Source of the DNA: Flavobacterium hungaricum
GTDB lineage: Bacteria; Bacteroidota; Bacteroidia; Flavobacteriales; Flavobacteriaceae
NCBI RefSeq assembly: GCF_015182285.1
Contig: NZ_PRDM01000003.1
Coordinates: 248,001 to 312,000 of the forward strand
Length of the DNA: 64,000 bases
Reading direction: 5' to 3'
Below the pieces are notes generated by a model. The model was not told the origin of the DNA and did not search any database. It saw only the letters and a list, made by a program, of their open reading frames with translations. Below are positions 18,929 through 27,983 of the stretch, in pieces (positions within the stretch are counted from its first letter, which is position 1; each line of letters begins with the position of its first letter). The position numbers were made by a program, and so were the translations under genes.

Positions 18929-20047
18929 ATGAAAGAAAGCAGCGACATCATAAAAGCATATAAAGAAGCAGTAAAAGAGGGAAAAAAATGCGCCTTGGCA
19001 ACTGTTGTAAAAGTCGAAGGCTCATCGTACAGGCAGCCGGGCGCCCGTATGCTGGTTACAGAAGAGGGACAGCTCACCGGAGCGATAAGCGGCGGCTGTT
19101 TAGAAGGAGATGCCCTAAAAAAAGCATTGCTTGCGATTCATCAAAAAGAGAATAAACTCATTACATACAACACCAGCAACGAAGACGATGCTGAGATCGG
19201 ACTCCAGCTTGGATGCAACGGCATTGTTCATATTCTGTTTGAATATATTGATGATGAAACCGCTTATAATCCGATCGAACTTTTAAAGCAGCTTGAAAAG
19301 GAAAGAAAACCCGCTGTAATGGTATCTGTGTTTTCACTAAAAAAATATGCAGTTCAATTGGGAACTGTTTTATTCTATCGGGATAATCAAGTTCTGCATC
19401 CTGACAAAATCGCATTAGAATTAGTTTCTGATGTTGCAATAGTGCTTAAAGAGAAAAGCACTGTCATCAAGACTATCGATGCCGAAAATGGATCAGAAGC
19501 TTTAATCGAATATATAAATCCTCCTGTTTCGCTTATTATAGCCGGCGCAGGAAACGATGTACAGCCTTTGGTTACAATGACTTCGATTTTAGGATGGGAA
19601 GTTTCGGTTATTGACGGCAGGAGCACACACGCCGTTGCAAAACGTTTTCCAGAGGCCAAAAATGTTTTGGTTTCTAAACCGGAAACTTTTTTAGCAAACA
19701 CGGTAATCGATTCGCAGACGTATTTTGTTTTGATGACGCATAATTATCAATACGATTTGCAGGTTTTAAAACAGCTTTTAGAAAAAGATTGTCCTTACAT
19801 TGGAGTTCTGGGGCCTAAAACCAAATTAGAACGAATGCTCCAGGATTTACAGCAAAACGGAATTGTTGTGACAGAAGAGCAGTTAAGTAGAATTTACGGC
19901 CCTATTGGATTGGATTTAGGGGCAGAGACGGGTGAAGAAATCGCTTTGTCTATTGTTGCCGAAATTAAAGCGGTGCTGTCTGGAACTAAAGGAACGTCTT
20001 TAAAACACAAGCAGGGAAAAATTCACAGCACGACAATTCATGTTTAA
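18929..20047 (+). CDS. XdhC/CoxI-family molybdenum-enzyme maturation protein
   Basis: 372 residues. N-terminal XdhC domain (ALATVVKVEGSSYRQPGARM, GAISGGCLEGDAL) and C-terminal Rossmann domain (LIIAGAGNDVQPLVTM, VLMTHNYQYDLQVL, YIGVLGPKTKLERM). XdhC proteins carry molybdenum cofactor to xanthine-dehydrogenase-type enzymes and protect its sulphurated form. The end overlaps mocA by 8 bases. The likely client is the paoABC-type enzyme 2 kb downstream. Confidence 0.92.
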   Translation: MKESSDIIKAYKEAVKEGKKCALATVVKVEGSSYRQPGARMLVTEEGQLTGAISGGCLEGDALKKALLAIHQKENKLITYNTSNEDDAEIGLQLGCNGIVHILFEYIDDETAYNPIELLKQLEKERKPAVMVSVFSLKKYAVQLGTVLFYRDNQVLHPDKIALELVSDVAIVLKEKSTVIKTIDAENGSEALIEYINPPVSLIIAGAGNDVQPLVTMTSILGWEVSVIDGRSTHAVAKRFPEAKNVLVSKPETFLANTVIDSQTYFVLMTHNYQYDLQVLKQLLEKDCPYIGVLGPKTKLERMLQDLQQNGIVVTEEQLSRIYGPIGLDLGAETGEEIALSIVAEIKAVLSGTKGTSLKHKQGKIHSTTIHV

Positions 20048-20642
20048 TTCTGAAAAAAATACTGTCGGAATAGTTATTCTTGCAGCCGGAAATTCCTCAA
20101 GGCTGGGACAGCCGAAACAGCTTTTAAAATTTAGAGAGAAATCGCTGTTAGAAAATAGTATTTTAGAAGCCTCTAAAACAGCCAATTCAATTGTAGTTGC
20201 AGTGCTTGGATCGCATCACGAATTGATTGAAAATGAAATTCCTGACGCCGAAATTACAAAGATTTTAAATTCTGAATGGGAATCCGGAATGGCAAGTTCA
20301 ATTGTAAAAGGTTTGTCGAAATTATTAGAATTAGATCCAGACTGTGAGCAATGTATTTTTGCGGTCTGTGATCAGCCATTTATAACAACTTCAATTTTTG
20401 AAAGATTGATTGCGGAATTTCAAAAAACGAATTCAGGAATTATAGCCTCTGCTTATTCAGATATTTTAGGAACCCCGGTTTTATTTCACCGAAAATATTT
20501 CACCGAACTTTTGGGTTTAAAAGGAAAAGAAGGAGCTAAAAAACTCCTCAAAAAGTATTCGGATGATCTTGTTTCCGTTCCTTTCGAAAAAGGAAGCATC
20601 GATATCGATACAGAAGAAGATTATAATAAGTTGATTTCTTAG
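20040..20642 (+). CDS. mocA: MocA-like molybdenum cofactor cytidylyltransferase
   Basis: 200 residues. N-terminal nucleotide-binding signature VILAAGNSSRLGQPKQLLKF, then CDQPFITTSIFERL and DILGTPVLFHRKYF. MocA family members attach CMP to molybdopterin to make the cytosine dinucleotide cofactor used by PaoABC-type enzymes; the fit with paoABC supports this over the related MobA. Translationally coupled to xdhC. A CAAAGGTT repeat run starts right after the TAG. Confidence 0.88.
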   Translation: MFNSEKNTVGIVILAAGNSSRLGQPKQLLKFREKSLLENSILEASKTANSIVVAVLGSHHELIENEIPDAEITKILNSEWESGMASSIVKGLSKLLELDPDCEQCIFAVCDQPFITTSIFERLIAEFQKTNSGIIASAYSDILGTPVLFHRKYFTELLGLKGKEGAKKLLKKYSDDLVSVPFEKGSIDIDTEEDYNKLIS

Positions 20643-20644
20643 GA

Positions 20645-20757
20645 GAGGGGCTGAGTTGCAAAGGTTCAAAGGTTCAGAGTTACAAAGGTTCAAAGGTTCA
20701 AAGCGACAAAGGTTCAAAATTACGAAGGTTCAAAGTTGCAAAGTTTCAGATTTCAAA
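20645..20757. repeat. CAAAGGTT short-period repeat
   Basis: About ten imperfect copies of CAAAGGTT with interruptions, in one orientation, filling the gap between the convergent mocA and cysteine desulfurase genes. Same word family as 32.8-33.1 and 43.8-43.9 kb. Confidence 0.85.
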
Positions 20758-20783
20758 GTTTTGATGCAGTTTTTGTTATTTCT

Positions 20784-21923
20784 TTAAACACCGCGTAACT
20801 TTGTACACAAAGCCAAAACGCGCTCAATTGTTTCTTCTATTTCCTCCAAAGTCGTGTATTTACTCAAACTGAAACGTATTGAACTCAATGCTTCTTCGTC
20901 AGACAAGCCCATTGCTTTTAAAACATGAGAAGGTGTAGAAGTCACAGCCGAACAAGAAGCGCCATTAGAAACCGCAATATTTCCCAAAGCCATAATGAGT
21001 TGCTGCGAATGAACACCGGGAAAACAAATATTAGAAGTATTGTAAATTCGATTTTCGAGACTGCCGTTTACAAAAGCCCCTTCAAACTGAAGTAATCCTT
21101 TTTCCAATTGGTCTCTTAATAGTTTTACTCTATTCAGATTTTTATCCAGTTCCGTTACAGTAATTTCACAGCATTTTCCTAAACCAATTATTCCAGGAAC
21201 ATTTAGAGTACCGCTGCGTAATTTTCGCTGCTGATTTCCTCCCAGAATTTGCGGTTCTAATTTTATTTTGGCTTTCGCCGAAAGATACAATGCGCCAATT
21301 CCTTTTGGTCCGTGGAATTTGTGCGCCGACAATGCTAAAAGATCGATTCCCAACGCCTTAACATCAATTGGTATTTTACCCACAGTCTGAGTTGCGTCAC
21401 ATAAAAACAATACCTCTTTGCTTTTTAATAATGAGGAAATGGCATTTATGTTTTGAAGCACACCAGTTTCATTATTAGAAAACATCATAATGAAAACCAA
21501 TGTTTTAGCTGTAATTGTTTCATTTAAAAGATTAAGATCTAAAAGCCCGTCAGCAGCAGTAGGAAGATAAGTAACGTTAAAACCAATAGTTTCCATAAAA
21601 CGGCAGGTCTCCAGAACCGCTTTATGCTCTGTAGCGACGGTTACAATATGTTTGCGTGCTGCATTCGCTAAACCTTTAATCGCTAAATTAATTGCTTCTG
21701 TTGCGCCAGAAGTAAAAGTAATTTCATCCGAATCGGCATTAATCAAATTGGCTGTCTGCCAGGCTGCTTTTTCAACAGCTTCATTTATTGTTAATCCGGC
21801 TAAATGACTGCTGGAAGAATTTGCATATAAATCTGTAAAGTAGGGCAGCATGGCTTCTACAACACCTTCGTCAACACGAGTTGTGGCGTTATTATCAAGA
21901 TAAATAATGGGCTGATTTGGCAT
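20784..21923 (-). CDS. NifS/IscS-like cysteine desulfurase
   Basis: 379 residues from the ATG at 21923 (MPNQPIIYLDNNATTR, the normal start of the family); the longer ORF adds ten residues. The PLP lysine is in LSAHKFHGPKGIG, the substrate-binding region is LRSGTLNVPGI, and the catalytic cysteine is in NGASCSAVTSTPSHVL. It releases sulphur from cysteine. Placed between Moco factors and a xanthine-oxidase-family enzyme, it could supply the terminal sulphur of the cofactor, which is inference; a general Fe-S role is equally possible. Confidence 0.92.
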   Translation of the reverse strand: MPNQPIIYLDNNATTRVDEGVVEAMLPYFTDLYANSSSSHLAGLTINEAVEKAAWQTANLINADSDEITFTSGATEAINLAIKGLANAARKHIVTVATEHKAVLETCRFMETIGFNVTYLPTAADGLLDLNLLNETITAKTLVFIMMFSNNETGVLQNINAISSLLKSKEVLFLCDATQTVGKIPIDVKALGIDLLALSAHKFHGPKGIGALYLSAKAKIKLEPQILGGNQQRKLRSGTLNVPGIIGLGKCCEITVTELDKNLNRVKLLRDQLEKGLLQFEGAFVNGSLENRIYNTSNICFPGVHSQQLIMALGNIAVSNGASCSAVTSTPSHVLKAMGLSDEEALSSIRFSLSKYTTLEEIEETIERVLALCTKLRGV

Positions 21924-22037
21924 AAAACGAAACTTAATATGGTAAAAATACAATTTTAAATACTATTGAAATATCAATTACATAAATCTGCTTAAAAAGA
22001 TATACTATCGGGTTATTTGTGTTTAAAAAAAGCAAAA

Positions 22038-22068
22038 TTGTAATCATTCTAAATAACTGTTATGTTTG
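22038..22068 (+). promoter_or_regulatory. Promoter of the paoABC-type operon
   Basis: TTG at 22038-22040 and TATGTTTG at 22061-22068 with a 20-base spacer fit the flavobacterial consensus. The start codon is at 22152, giving a leader of roughly 78 bases. Confidence 0.5.
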
Positions 22069-22151
22069 AATTTTATAATTTTTTGTTATTTAAGATCGTT
22101 AATTTTGTTAGAATGACAAAAGTGAATTGGCTAATTTAACAAATAGACTGA

Positions 22152-22790
22152 ATGGCTTCTAAAAAAACAAACGAGAATAAAGTAACACCGGAAGATGCAA
22201 ATTCCCGTCGTGACTTTATAAAGAAATCTGGACTTTTTACCGCTCTCGCTTTGGCACCGCCTTCATTGGTGATGGCTTCTGAGAATAAATGGGATGAAAA
22301 AATAGCAGAATATTTAGAAACAGTGCCGCTTTCTATCGAAGTAAATGGCGCAAAACACAATCTCAATATCGAGCCAAGAACTACGCTGCTCGATTTGCTT
22401 AGAGAACAACTACAGCTTACCGGAACCAAAAAAGGCTGCGACCACGGTCAATGCGGTGCCTGTACGGTTCACGTAGACGGAATCAGAATTTTATCCTGTC
22501 TTTCTTTAGCCTCCATGCAGCAAAATGCAAAAGTGGTAACGATTGAAGGACTTTCTTCAGGAAAAAAACTGCACCCAATGCAGGAAGCTTTTATTAAAAA
22601 TGACGGTTTTCAATGCGGTTACTGCACTCCCGGACAGATCATGTCTGGAATTGCGTGTATAAAAGAAGGCCATGCCAACAGCAGAGAAGAAATAAGTGAA
22701 TACATGAGCGGTAATATCTGCCGCTGCGGGGCATATCATAATATTGTTGATGCCATTATTGAGGTTAAGGAAGGAGGGAAATTGATATGA
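22152..22790 (+). CDS. paoA: Aldehyde/xanthine oxidoreductase 2Fe-2S subunit, Tat-exported
   Basis: 212 residues. A twin-arginine signal (SRRDFIKKSG followed by a hydrophobic stretch, about 18-45) indicates periplasmic export of the folded complex. Two 2Fe-2S sites: CDHGQCGACTVHVDG and, after FQCGYCTPGQ, the second pair in GNICRCGAYHN. This matches the PaoA/YagT small subunit of periplasmic aldehyde oxidoreductase. Substrate unknown. The stop overlaps the start of the next gene (ATGA). Confidence 0.92.
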   Translation: MASKKTNENKVTPEDANSRRDFIKKSGLFTALALAPPSLVMASENKWDEKIAEYLETVPLSIEVNGAKHNLNIEPRTTLLDLLREQLQLTGTKKGCDHGQCGACTVHVDGIRILSCLSLASMQQNAKVVTIEGLSSGKKLHPMQEAFIKNDGFQCGYCTPGQIMSGIACIKEGHANSREEISEYMSGNICRCGAYHNIVDAIIEVKEGGKLI

Positions 22791-23767
22791 AAAACTTTCA
22801 AATAATAAAGGCATTATCTGCAAACTCGGCGGTAACTAGTTTGAGTAAAGAAGCCGATGCAAAATTTATTGCCGGCGGTACCAATCTGGTCGATTTGATG
22901 AAAAAAAATATCACGGCTCCAGATAAATTGGTCGATATCAACGGACTTGATTTAAAGAAAATTGAATTTCTGAAAGGAAAAACGGTTATAGGAGCTTTAG
23001 CAAAAAACTCAGATGTTGCTTCAGATAAAGAGATAAAAGAGCATTTTCCGTTGTTATCTTTGGCTTTGGCCGCAGGAGCTTCACAGCAGATTCGTAATAT
23101 GGCTACTGTGGGAGGAAACATGCTGCAGAGAACGCGCTGTTCTTATTTTTACAATACAGACATGCCGTGCAACAAAAGAGTTCCTAAAAGCGGTTGTGGT
23201 GCGATTGGAGGTTCCAACAGAATGAGCGCTGTTTTTGGTGCCTCAGAAAGTTGTATTGCAGTTCACCCAAGCGATATGTGTGTTGCATTGGCCGCGCTGG
23301 ATGCTGTTGTTACAGTAGAAGGCCCAAAAGGCAGCAGAAAAATTGATTTCAAAGATTTTCACCGTCTTCCAGGAAATACGCCTGAAAAAGATACTGTTTT
23401 AGATCCTAAAGAACTCATTACTTCAGTAGAAATTCCTGAAAATAACTTTGCAAAAAATAGTCATTATTTAAAAATCCGCGACCGTACCAGTTACGCTTTC
23501 GCTCTGGTTTCTGTTGCAGCAGCTTTAGATTTAAAAGGAAAAAAAATAAACGATGTTCGACTGGCAATGGGCGGCGTAGCACACAAACCGTGGCGATTAA
23601 CAGAAGCAGAAAAGTTTCTAAAAGGCAAAGAGGTTTCTGAAACGGTATTTAAACAAGCTGCAGACTTAGCGATGAAAGAAGCTGTAGGGTATGGAGATAA
23701 TAACTTTAAGTTGACTTTAGGTAAAAATGCAATTGCAGAAGCATTAACCATTGCAGCGTCTAAATAA
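22787..23767 (+). CDS. paoB: Aldehyde/xanthine oxidoreductase FAD subunit
   Basis: 326 residues. The FAD-binding segments are AKFIAGGTNLVDLMKKNI and QIRNMATVGGNMLQRTRCSY. The four cysteines in RCSYFYNTDMPCNKRVPKSG and CGAIGG are like those that bind an extra 4Fe-4S cluster in PaoB/YagS. Passes electrons from the molybdenum subunit. Overlaps paoA by 4 bases and precedes paoC by 8. Confidence 0.9.
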   Translation: MKNFQIIKALSANSAVTSLSKEADAKFIAGGTNLVDLMKKNITAPDKLVDINGLDLKKIEFLKGKTVIGALAKNSDVASDKEIKEHFPLLSLALAAGASQQIRNMATVGGNMLQRTRCSYFYNTDMPCNKRVPKSGCGAIGGSNRMSAVFGASESCIAVHPSDMCVALAALDAVVTVEGPKGSRKIDFKDFHRLPGNTPEKDTVLDPKELITSVEIPENNFAKNSHYLKIRDRTSYAFALVSVAAALDLKGKKINDVRLAMGGVAHKPWRLTEAEKFLKGKEVSETVFKQAADLAMKEAVGYGDNNFKLTLGKNAIAEALTIAASK

Positions 23768-23775
23768 TTTGAATT

Positions 23776-25980
23776 ATGAGCAAAACAAGTAATATAAATA
23801 GAGTTGACGGATTTGCAAAGGTTACAGGAGCAGCTACCTATTCGGCTGAATACAAAACTGCTGGAGTGGTTTACGCATGCCTTGTTGGAAGTACTATTGC
23901 AAAAGGCAGAATCAAAAGCATTGATACCAAAAAAGCAGAATGGGCACCGGGAGTATTAAGTGTGATTACCCATTTAAATGTTGATAAACCGGCTGGATAT
24001 AAAGATGCTAAAGATCCGCATAATTTCGGACAGCCTCTGCAGATTTTTAAAGACGACAGCATTGTCTATTATGACCAGCCGATCGCATTGGTAATCGCCG
24101 ATACTTTTGAGCGCATGCAATATGCCGCAAGTTTAATAAAAGCGGAATATATCAAAGAAGAACACCAAACGGATTTAAATAAAGCAAAAGATAAAGAGCG
24201 AAAAGTAGATACCAAAAAAGGGGATGATTACCATCGTGGTGTTGTAGACGGTTACAAAAATGCAGCGATTGTTTTAGAAGAAGATTATACAATCCCGACC
24301 GAAGTGCACAATCCAATGGAATTGGCTAATATAATTGCAAAATGGGACGGCAATAAACCAACGCTTTATACCAAAAGTCAAGGTGTGGAGGGAACTCGCA
24401 GAAGTATTGGAAAGGTTTTCGGAATTGCACCAGAAGATGTTTCGGTAAATTCTGAATATTTAGGAGGTGCTTTCGGAATGGGACTTCATACTTGGCCTTA
24501 TGAAATTGCAGCGCTTATAGGTTCTAAAAAGCTGGGAAAACCGGTAAAATTGGTTTTGCATAGAGAGCAGATGTTTACCAATGTGGGATATCGACCGTAT
24601 ACCATTCAAAAAATTGGTTTGGGAGCTACTAAAGAAGGTAAAATTGTGGGCTTGACACATGAAGCAGTGGCTCAGACTTCTTCATATGAAGATTTTATGG
24701 AAGGTACCGTAAACATGTCGCGCTTTTTGTACAACTGCGAAAATGTTACGACAAGATATCGTATTGTACCTATTGATATTTGTACGCCAATCTGGATGCG
24801 AGGTCCTGGAGAAGCAACGGGTTCTTTTGCTTTGGAAAGTGCAATGGATGAATTGGCATATAAATTAAACATGGATCCGATTGAGTTTCGAAAATTAAAT
24901 TATGCCGAAAAAGATCAGGAACAAAACAAACCGTGGAGCAGTAAATATCTCTTAGAATGTTATGAAGGAGGTATGGAACGAATTGGCTGGGAAAACCGTA
25001 AAAACGAACCGGGTGCCGTTCGTGAAGGCGAATGGCTGGTAGGTTACGGAATGGGAACGGGAACTTTTGGATGTTACAGAAGCCCGACTTCGGTAAAAGC
25101 AAAACTTTTGGCTAATGGAAATTTAGTACTGCAATGCAGTGTAAACGATATGGGACCGGGAACGGCAACTATGATGACCGCAATTGGTGCTGAGGTTACT
25201 GGAGTATCATCTGATAATGTCATTATTGAAATGGGAAAAAGCGGTCTTCCGAAAGGGCCTACACAAGGAGGATCAGCAACCACTTCTTCTGTAGGATCTG
25301 CAGTTAATGATTCTTGTCAACTATTAGTAAAAAAAGTAATTGATTTAGCATTGTTAAATCCAGTATTCAAAAATTCTAAAGCAGCTGATGTGTCTTTTGT
25401 TGATGGAAATGTAATTTCTAATAAAGACACTGCAAAAAGAATTTCTCTGGTTTCGCTATTTGAAGCCAATAAACTTCAGGAATTAGAAGTAGAAAATCAA
25501 TCAAAAGCAGACGAAGAAGCCAAAAAATATTCGATTTACTCGTATTCAGTGCACTTTGTTAAAGTTTTAGTGAATCCGAAATTGGGTAAAATAAGACTGG
25601 CACATGTGGTTTCTTGTGCGGATATTGGAACCGTAATCAGCCAAAAAACATCAGCAGGGCAAATGTTCGGCGGCGCTGTCGGCGGTATCGGAATGGGATT
25701 GATGGAAGTGTTAGAAATCGATCATCGTTTTGGACGTCCGATTAATAATAATTTTGCCGATTATCATGTTCCTGTAAATGCAGATATTGAGAAACAGGAA
25801 GTGTTTTTCGTTAATAAAAAAGACCCCATCAGCAACCCAATGGGAACAAAAGGGTTGGGTGAAACTGCTTTGGTAGGAATGGCGCCCGCAATCGCAAATG
25901 CGGTCTTTAACGCCACCGGAAAACGAGTTCGTGATTTACCAATTACGTTGGATAAAATTATAGAAACCGCTAAGGTTTAG
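23776..25980 (+). CDS. paoC: Aldehyde/xanthine oxidoreductase molybdopterin subunit
   Basis: 734 residues, the length of PaoC/YagR. Seen: INRVDGFAKVTGAATYSAEY at the start, YLGGAFGMGLHTWPYE, WMRGPGEATGSFALESAMDE, and GTKGLGETALVGMAPAIANA, where Glu696 is the expected catalytic base. It has no signal peptide of its own and would be co-exported with the Tat-bearing small subunit. Oxidises aldehydes or N-heterocycles at a Mo centre; the true substrate cannot be read. Confidence 0.93.
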   Translation: MSKTSNINRVDGFAKVTGAATYSAEYKTAGVVYACLVGSTIAKGRIKSIDTKKAEWAPGVLSVITHLNVDKPAGYKDAKDPHNFGQPLQIFKDDSIVYYDQPIALVIADTFERMQYAASLIKAEYIKEEHQTDLNKAKDKERKVDTKKGDDYHRGVVDGYKNAAIVLEEDYTIPTEVHNPMELANIIAKWDGNKPTLYTKSQGVEGTRRSIGKVFGIAPEDVSVNSEYLGGAFGMGLHTWPYEIAALIGSKKLGKPVKLVLHREQMFTNVGYRPYTIQKIGLGATKEGKIVGLTHEAVAQTSSYEDFMEGTVNMSRFLYNCENVTTRYRIVPIDICTPIWMRGPGEATGSFALESAMDELAYKLNMDPIEFRKLNYAEKDQEQNKPWSSKYLLECYEGGMERIGWENRKNEPGAVREGEWLVGYGMGTGTFGCYRSPTSVKAKLLANGNLVLQCSVNDMGPGTATMMTAIGAEVTGVSSDNVIIEMGKSGLPKGPTQGGSATTSSVGSAVNDSCQLLVKKVIDLALLNPVFKNSKAADVSFVDGNVISNKDTAKRISLVSLFEANKLQELEVENQSKADEEAKKYSIYSYSVHFVKVLVNPKLGKIRLAHVVSCADIGTVISQKTSAGQMFGGAVGGIGMGLMEVLEIDHRFGRPINNNFADYHVPVNADIEKQEVFFVNKKDPISNPMGTKGLGETALVGMAPAIANAVFNATGKRVRDLPITLDKIIETAKV

Positions 25981-25998
25981 GCATAAAAACAATTACAA

Positions 25999-26036
25999 TA
26001 ATCCCTTTGAAAATAAGATATTAAAGGGATTTTTTT
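25999..26036 (+). terminator. Terminator of the paoABC-type operon
   Basis: AATCCCTTT / AAAGGGATT inverted repeat followed by seven T, 18 bases after the stop. Confidence 0.88.
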
Positions 26037-26054
26037 GTGAAGTAACTTCATTTT

Positions 26055-26092
26055 TGTCATTTCGATCCCGAGGCTTCGGGATCGAAATGACA
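26055..26092. repeat. Perfect 17-bp-arm palindromic element
   Basis: TGTCATTTCGATCCCGA at 26055-26071 and its exact reverse complement at 26076-26092 surround a 4-base loop. No T-tract follows. It resembles dispersed REP-like elements; only one copy is in the window. Confidence 0.88.
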
Positions 26093-26153
26093 AGATTGCG
26101 TGATTAAGCTTTGAGATCTTGCGTAAATCTGTTCTTTGTGATTAAATAAAAAA

Positions 26154-26187
26154 AAAGTCGCAAAGTTTTTTAAAACTTTACGACTTT
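26154..26187 (-). terminator. Terminator of the DUF2911 gene
   Basis: On the minus strand, AAAGTCG(T)AAAGTTTTA pairs with AAAACTTT(G)CGACTTT, followed by a T run, about 28 bases after the stop. Confidence 0.82.
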
Positions 26188-26215
26188 GAGCCTTCTCGGC
26201 ATATATCATTAAAAC

Positions 26216-26779
26216 TTATTTAACCGTAATTGGCAATTCAACCGTAGTTTTATCCCATCCAATAACAAGATTAGCTACAGAATCTTTAGTTGTAAAAGCA
26301 ATAGATAAAGCTTCGATAACATCAGAAACGTTTTTAACAGGAACAGAAACTCTTACAACATCTTTCTTTTCGTCATAGGCGTAACCACCCCATAAATCCA
26401 ATTCTTTATTGATAATGATGGTCCATTTATCTTTTTCTGGAATAGCAAACAAACTGTAATATCCTGCAGGAACTTTTTTACCGTTGATTGTTACGTCTTT
26501 ATAGAATTTTATTTCCGTATTCTCATTAGCACCCACTCTCCAAACTTCACCGAATTTTACAATATCGCCAAAAATAGTTCTTCCCTTTACAGAAGGTCTT
26601 GCGTAAGTAACTTTGATAACCGGATTTGGAGTATCAGTTTTCTTAAACTTCACGGCTTTATTTGGGAAATAAGAAATATCAACTGGACTAGCATCTAGTG
26701 GAGCAAATTTTACCACATCTTGCGCTTGAACCGTAACAGCAGTAAATAGAACAACTGCCAATAAACATAATTTTTTCAT
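26216..26779 (-). CDS. DUF2911 family secreted protein
   Basis: 187 residues from the ATG at 26779 (MKKLCLLAVVLFTAVTVQAQ is a clear signal peptide; an upstream in-frame start adds nine residues). DUF2911 features: YARPSVKGRTIFGDIVKFGE, VWRVGANENTEIKF, KKVPAGYYSLFAIPEKDKWT and FNK-like INKELDLWGGYAYDEKKDV. Common and usually monocistronic in Bacteroidetes; function unknown, predicted periplasmic. Confidence 0.92.
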   Translation of the reverse strand: MKKLCLLAVVLFTAVTVQAQDVVKFAPLDASPVDISYFPNKAVKFKKTDTPNPVIKVTYARPSVKGRTIFGDIVKFGEVWRVGANENTEIKFYKDVTINGKKVPAGYYSLFAIPEKDKWTIIINKELDLWGGYAYDEKKDVVRVSVPVKNVSDVIEALSIAFTTKDSVANLVIGWDKTTVELPITVK

Positions 26780-26935
26780 AGGATTACAATTTTTTAGTTT
26801 TACCACAAAGTAAGTTAATAATGAAGAAAAATCATATAATTCCGAGTTTGTTTTTTGTTAATGAATTGATAACAGATAAAGAAAACCAAATTTCAGACAT
26901 TTCTAGGCGACTAATCAACTTTAATAGCTATTGTT

Positions 26936-27975
26936 AAATTACAAATCAGATGTTCCTACGGAACATTTTTCCTGAAACACATTTTTTTTTCTACCGATGA
27001 AATGTTCCGACGGAACATCTTAATAACGGTTTCTAAAAAAAATAGGTTCCGTCGGAACATTATATATTCCATCAGGATATTTCGTTGGCAGCTCAATCGA
27101 ATATGTTCCATCGGAACATCTCGTCGGTAAAATATAACGATTCCAAAAAGATATGTTCCATCGGAATATTTGATCGGCTGCACAATTGAAATATTTTTCC
27201 ATTTAAAAATGTTCCATCGGAACATCTCGTCGGTAGAATATAACGATTCCAAAAAGAATATGTTCCATCGGAACATTTGATCGGTACACAATCGAAATGT
27301 TTATAATGATTTAAATATATTCCATCGAAACATTCCATCGGTTGAACAATCGAGATATTTACATCGATTTAAAAAATGTTCCATCGGAACATCTCGTCGG
27401 TAGAATATGACGATTCCAAAAAAAATATGTTCCATCGGAACATTTGATCGGTACACAATCGAAATGTTTATAATGATTTAAATATATTCCATCGAAACAT
27501 TCCATCGGTTGCACAATCGAGAAATTTAGATCGATTTAAAAATGTTCCATCGGAATATCTCGTCGGTATAATTTAACGATTTCCAAAAAAATATGTTCCA
27601 TCGGAATATTTGATAGGTTACACAATTGAAATATTTATCGATTTAAAAATGTTCCATCGGAACATCTCGTCGGTATAATTTAACGATTTCCAAAAAAAAT
27701 ATATTACATCAGAATATTTGATCGGTTGCACAATTGAAATATTTATCGATTTAAAAATGTTCCATCGGAACATCTCGTCGGTAGAACTTAACGATTCCAA
27801 AAAAAATATGTTCCATCGGAACATTTGATCGGTACACAATCGAAATGTTTATAATGATTTAAATATATTCCATCGAAACATTCCATCGGTTACACAATTG
27901 AAATATTTATCGATTTAAAAATGTTCCATTGGAACATCTCGTCGGTAAAACCGTGTCGTTTCGTTGGAACGTTGG
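26936..27975. repeat. ~1-kb array of TGTTCC-ATC-GGAACA hairpin units
   Basis: About 20 copies of a 15-bp hairpin (arms TGTTCC/GGAACA, 3-base centre, with variants such as ATTCC/GGAAT) are spaced about 52 bp apart. They alternate with CTCGTCGGTAGAATATAACG and TTTGATCGGTACACAATCGA linkers. A higher-order block of about 167 bp is seen from 27208, 27375 and, shortened, 27756. It fills the gap between the DUF2911 and beta-glucuronidase genes, ending within 10 bases of the latter's stop. Confidence 0.92.
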
Positions 27976-27983
27976 TACAATCA

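Noticed and set aside
26956..27839. Leftward ORFs rich in MFRWNIF and FLESL words
   Set aside because: They are translations of the TGTTCC-ATC-GGAACA array; the repeated peptide only mirrors the DNA period, with no start context or conserved domain.
26936..27975. CRISPR array
   Set aside because: Spacing of ~52 bp looks CRISPR-like, but the sequences between hairpins are repeated and degenerate.
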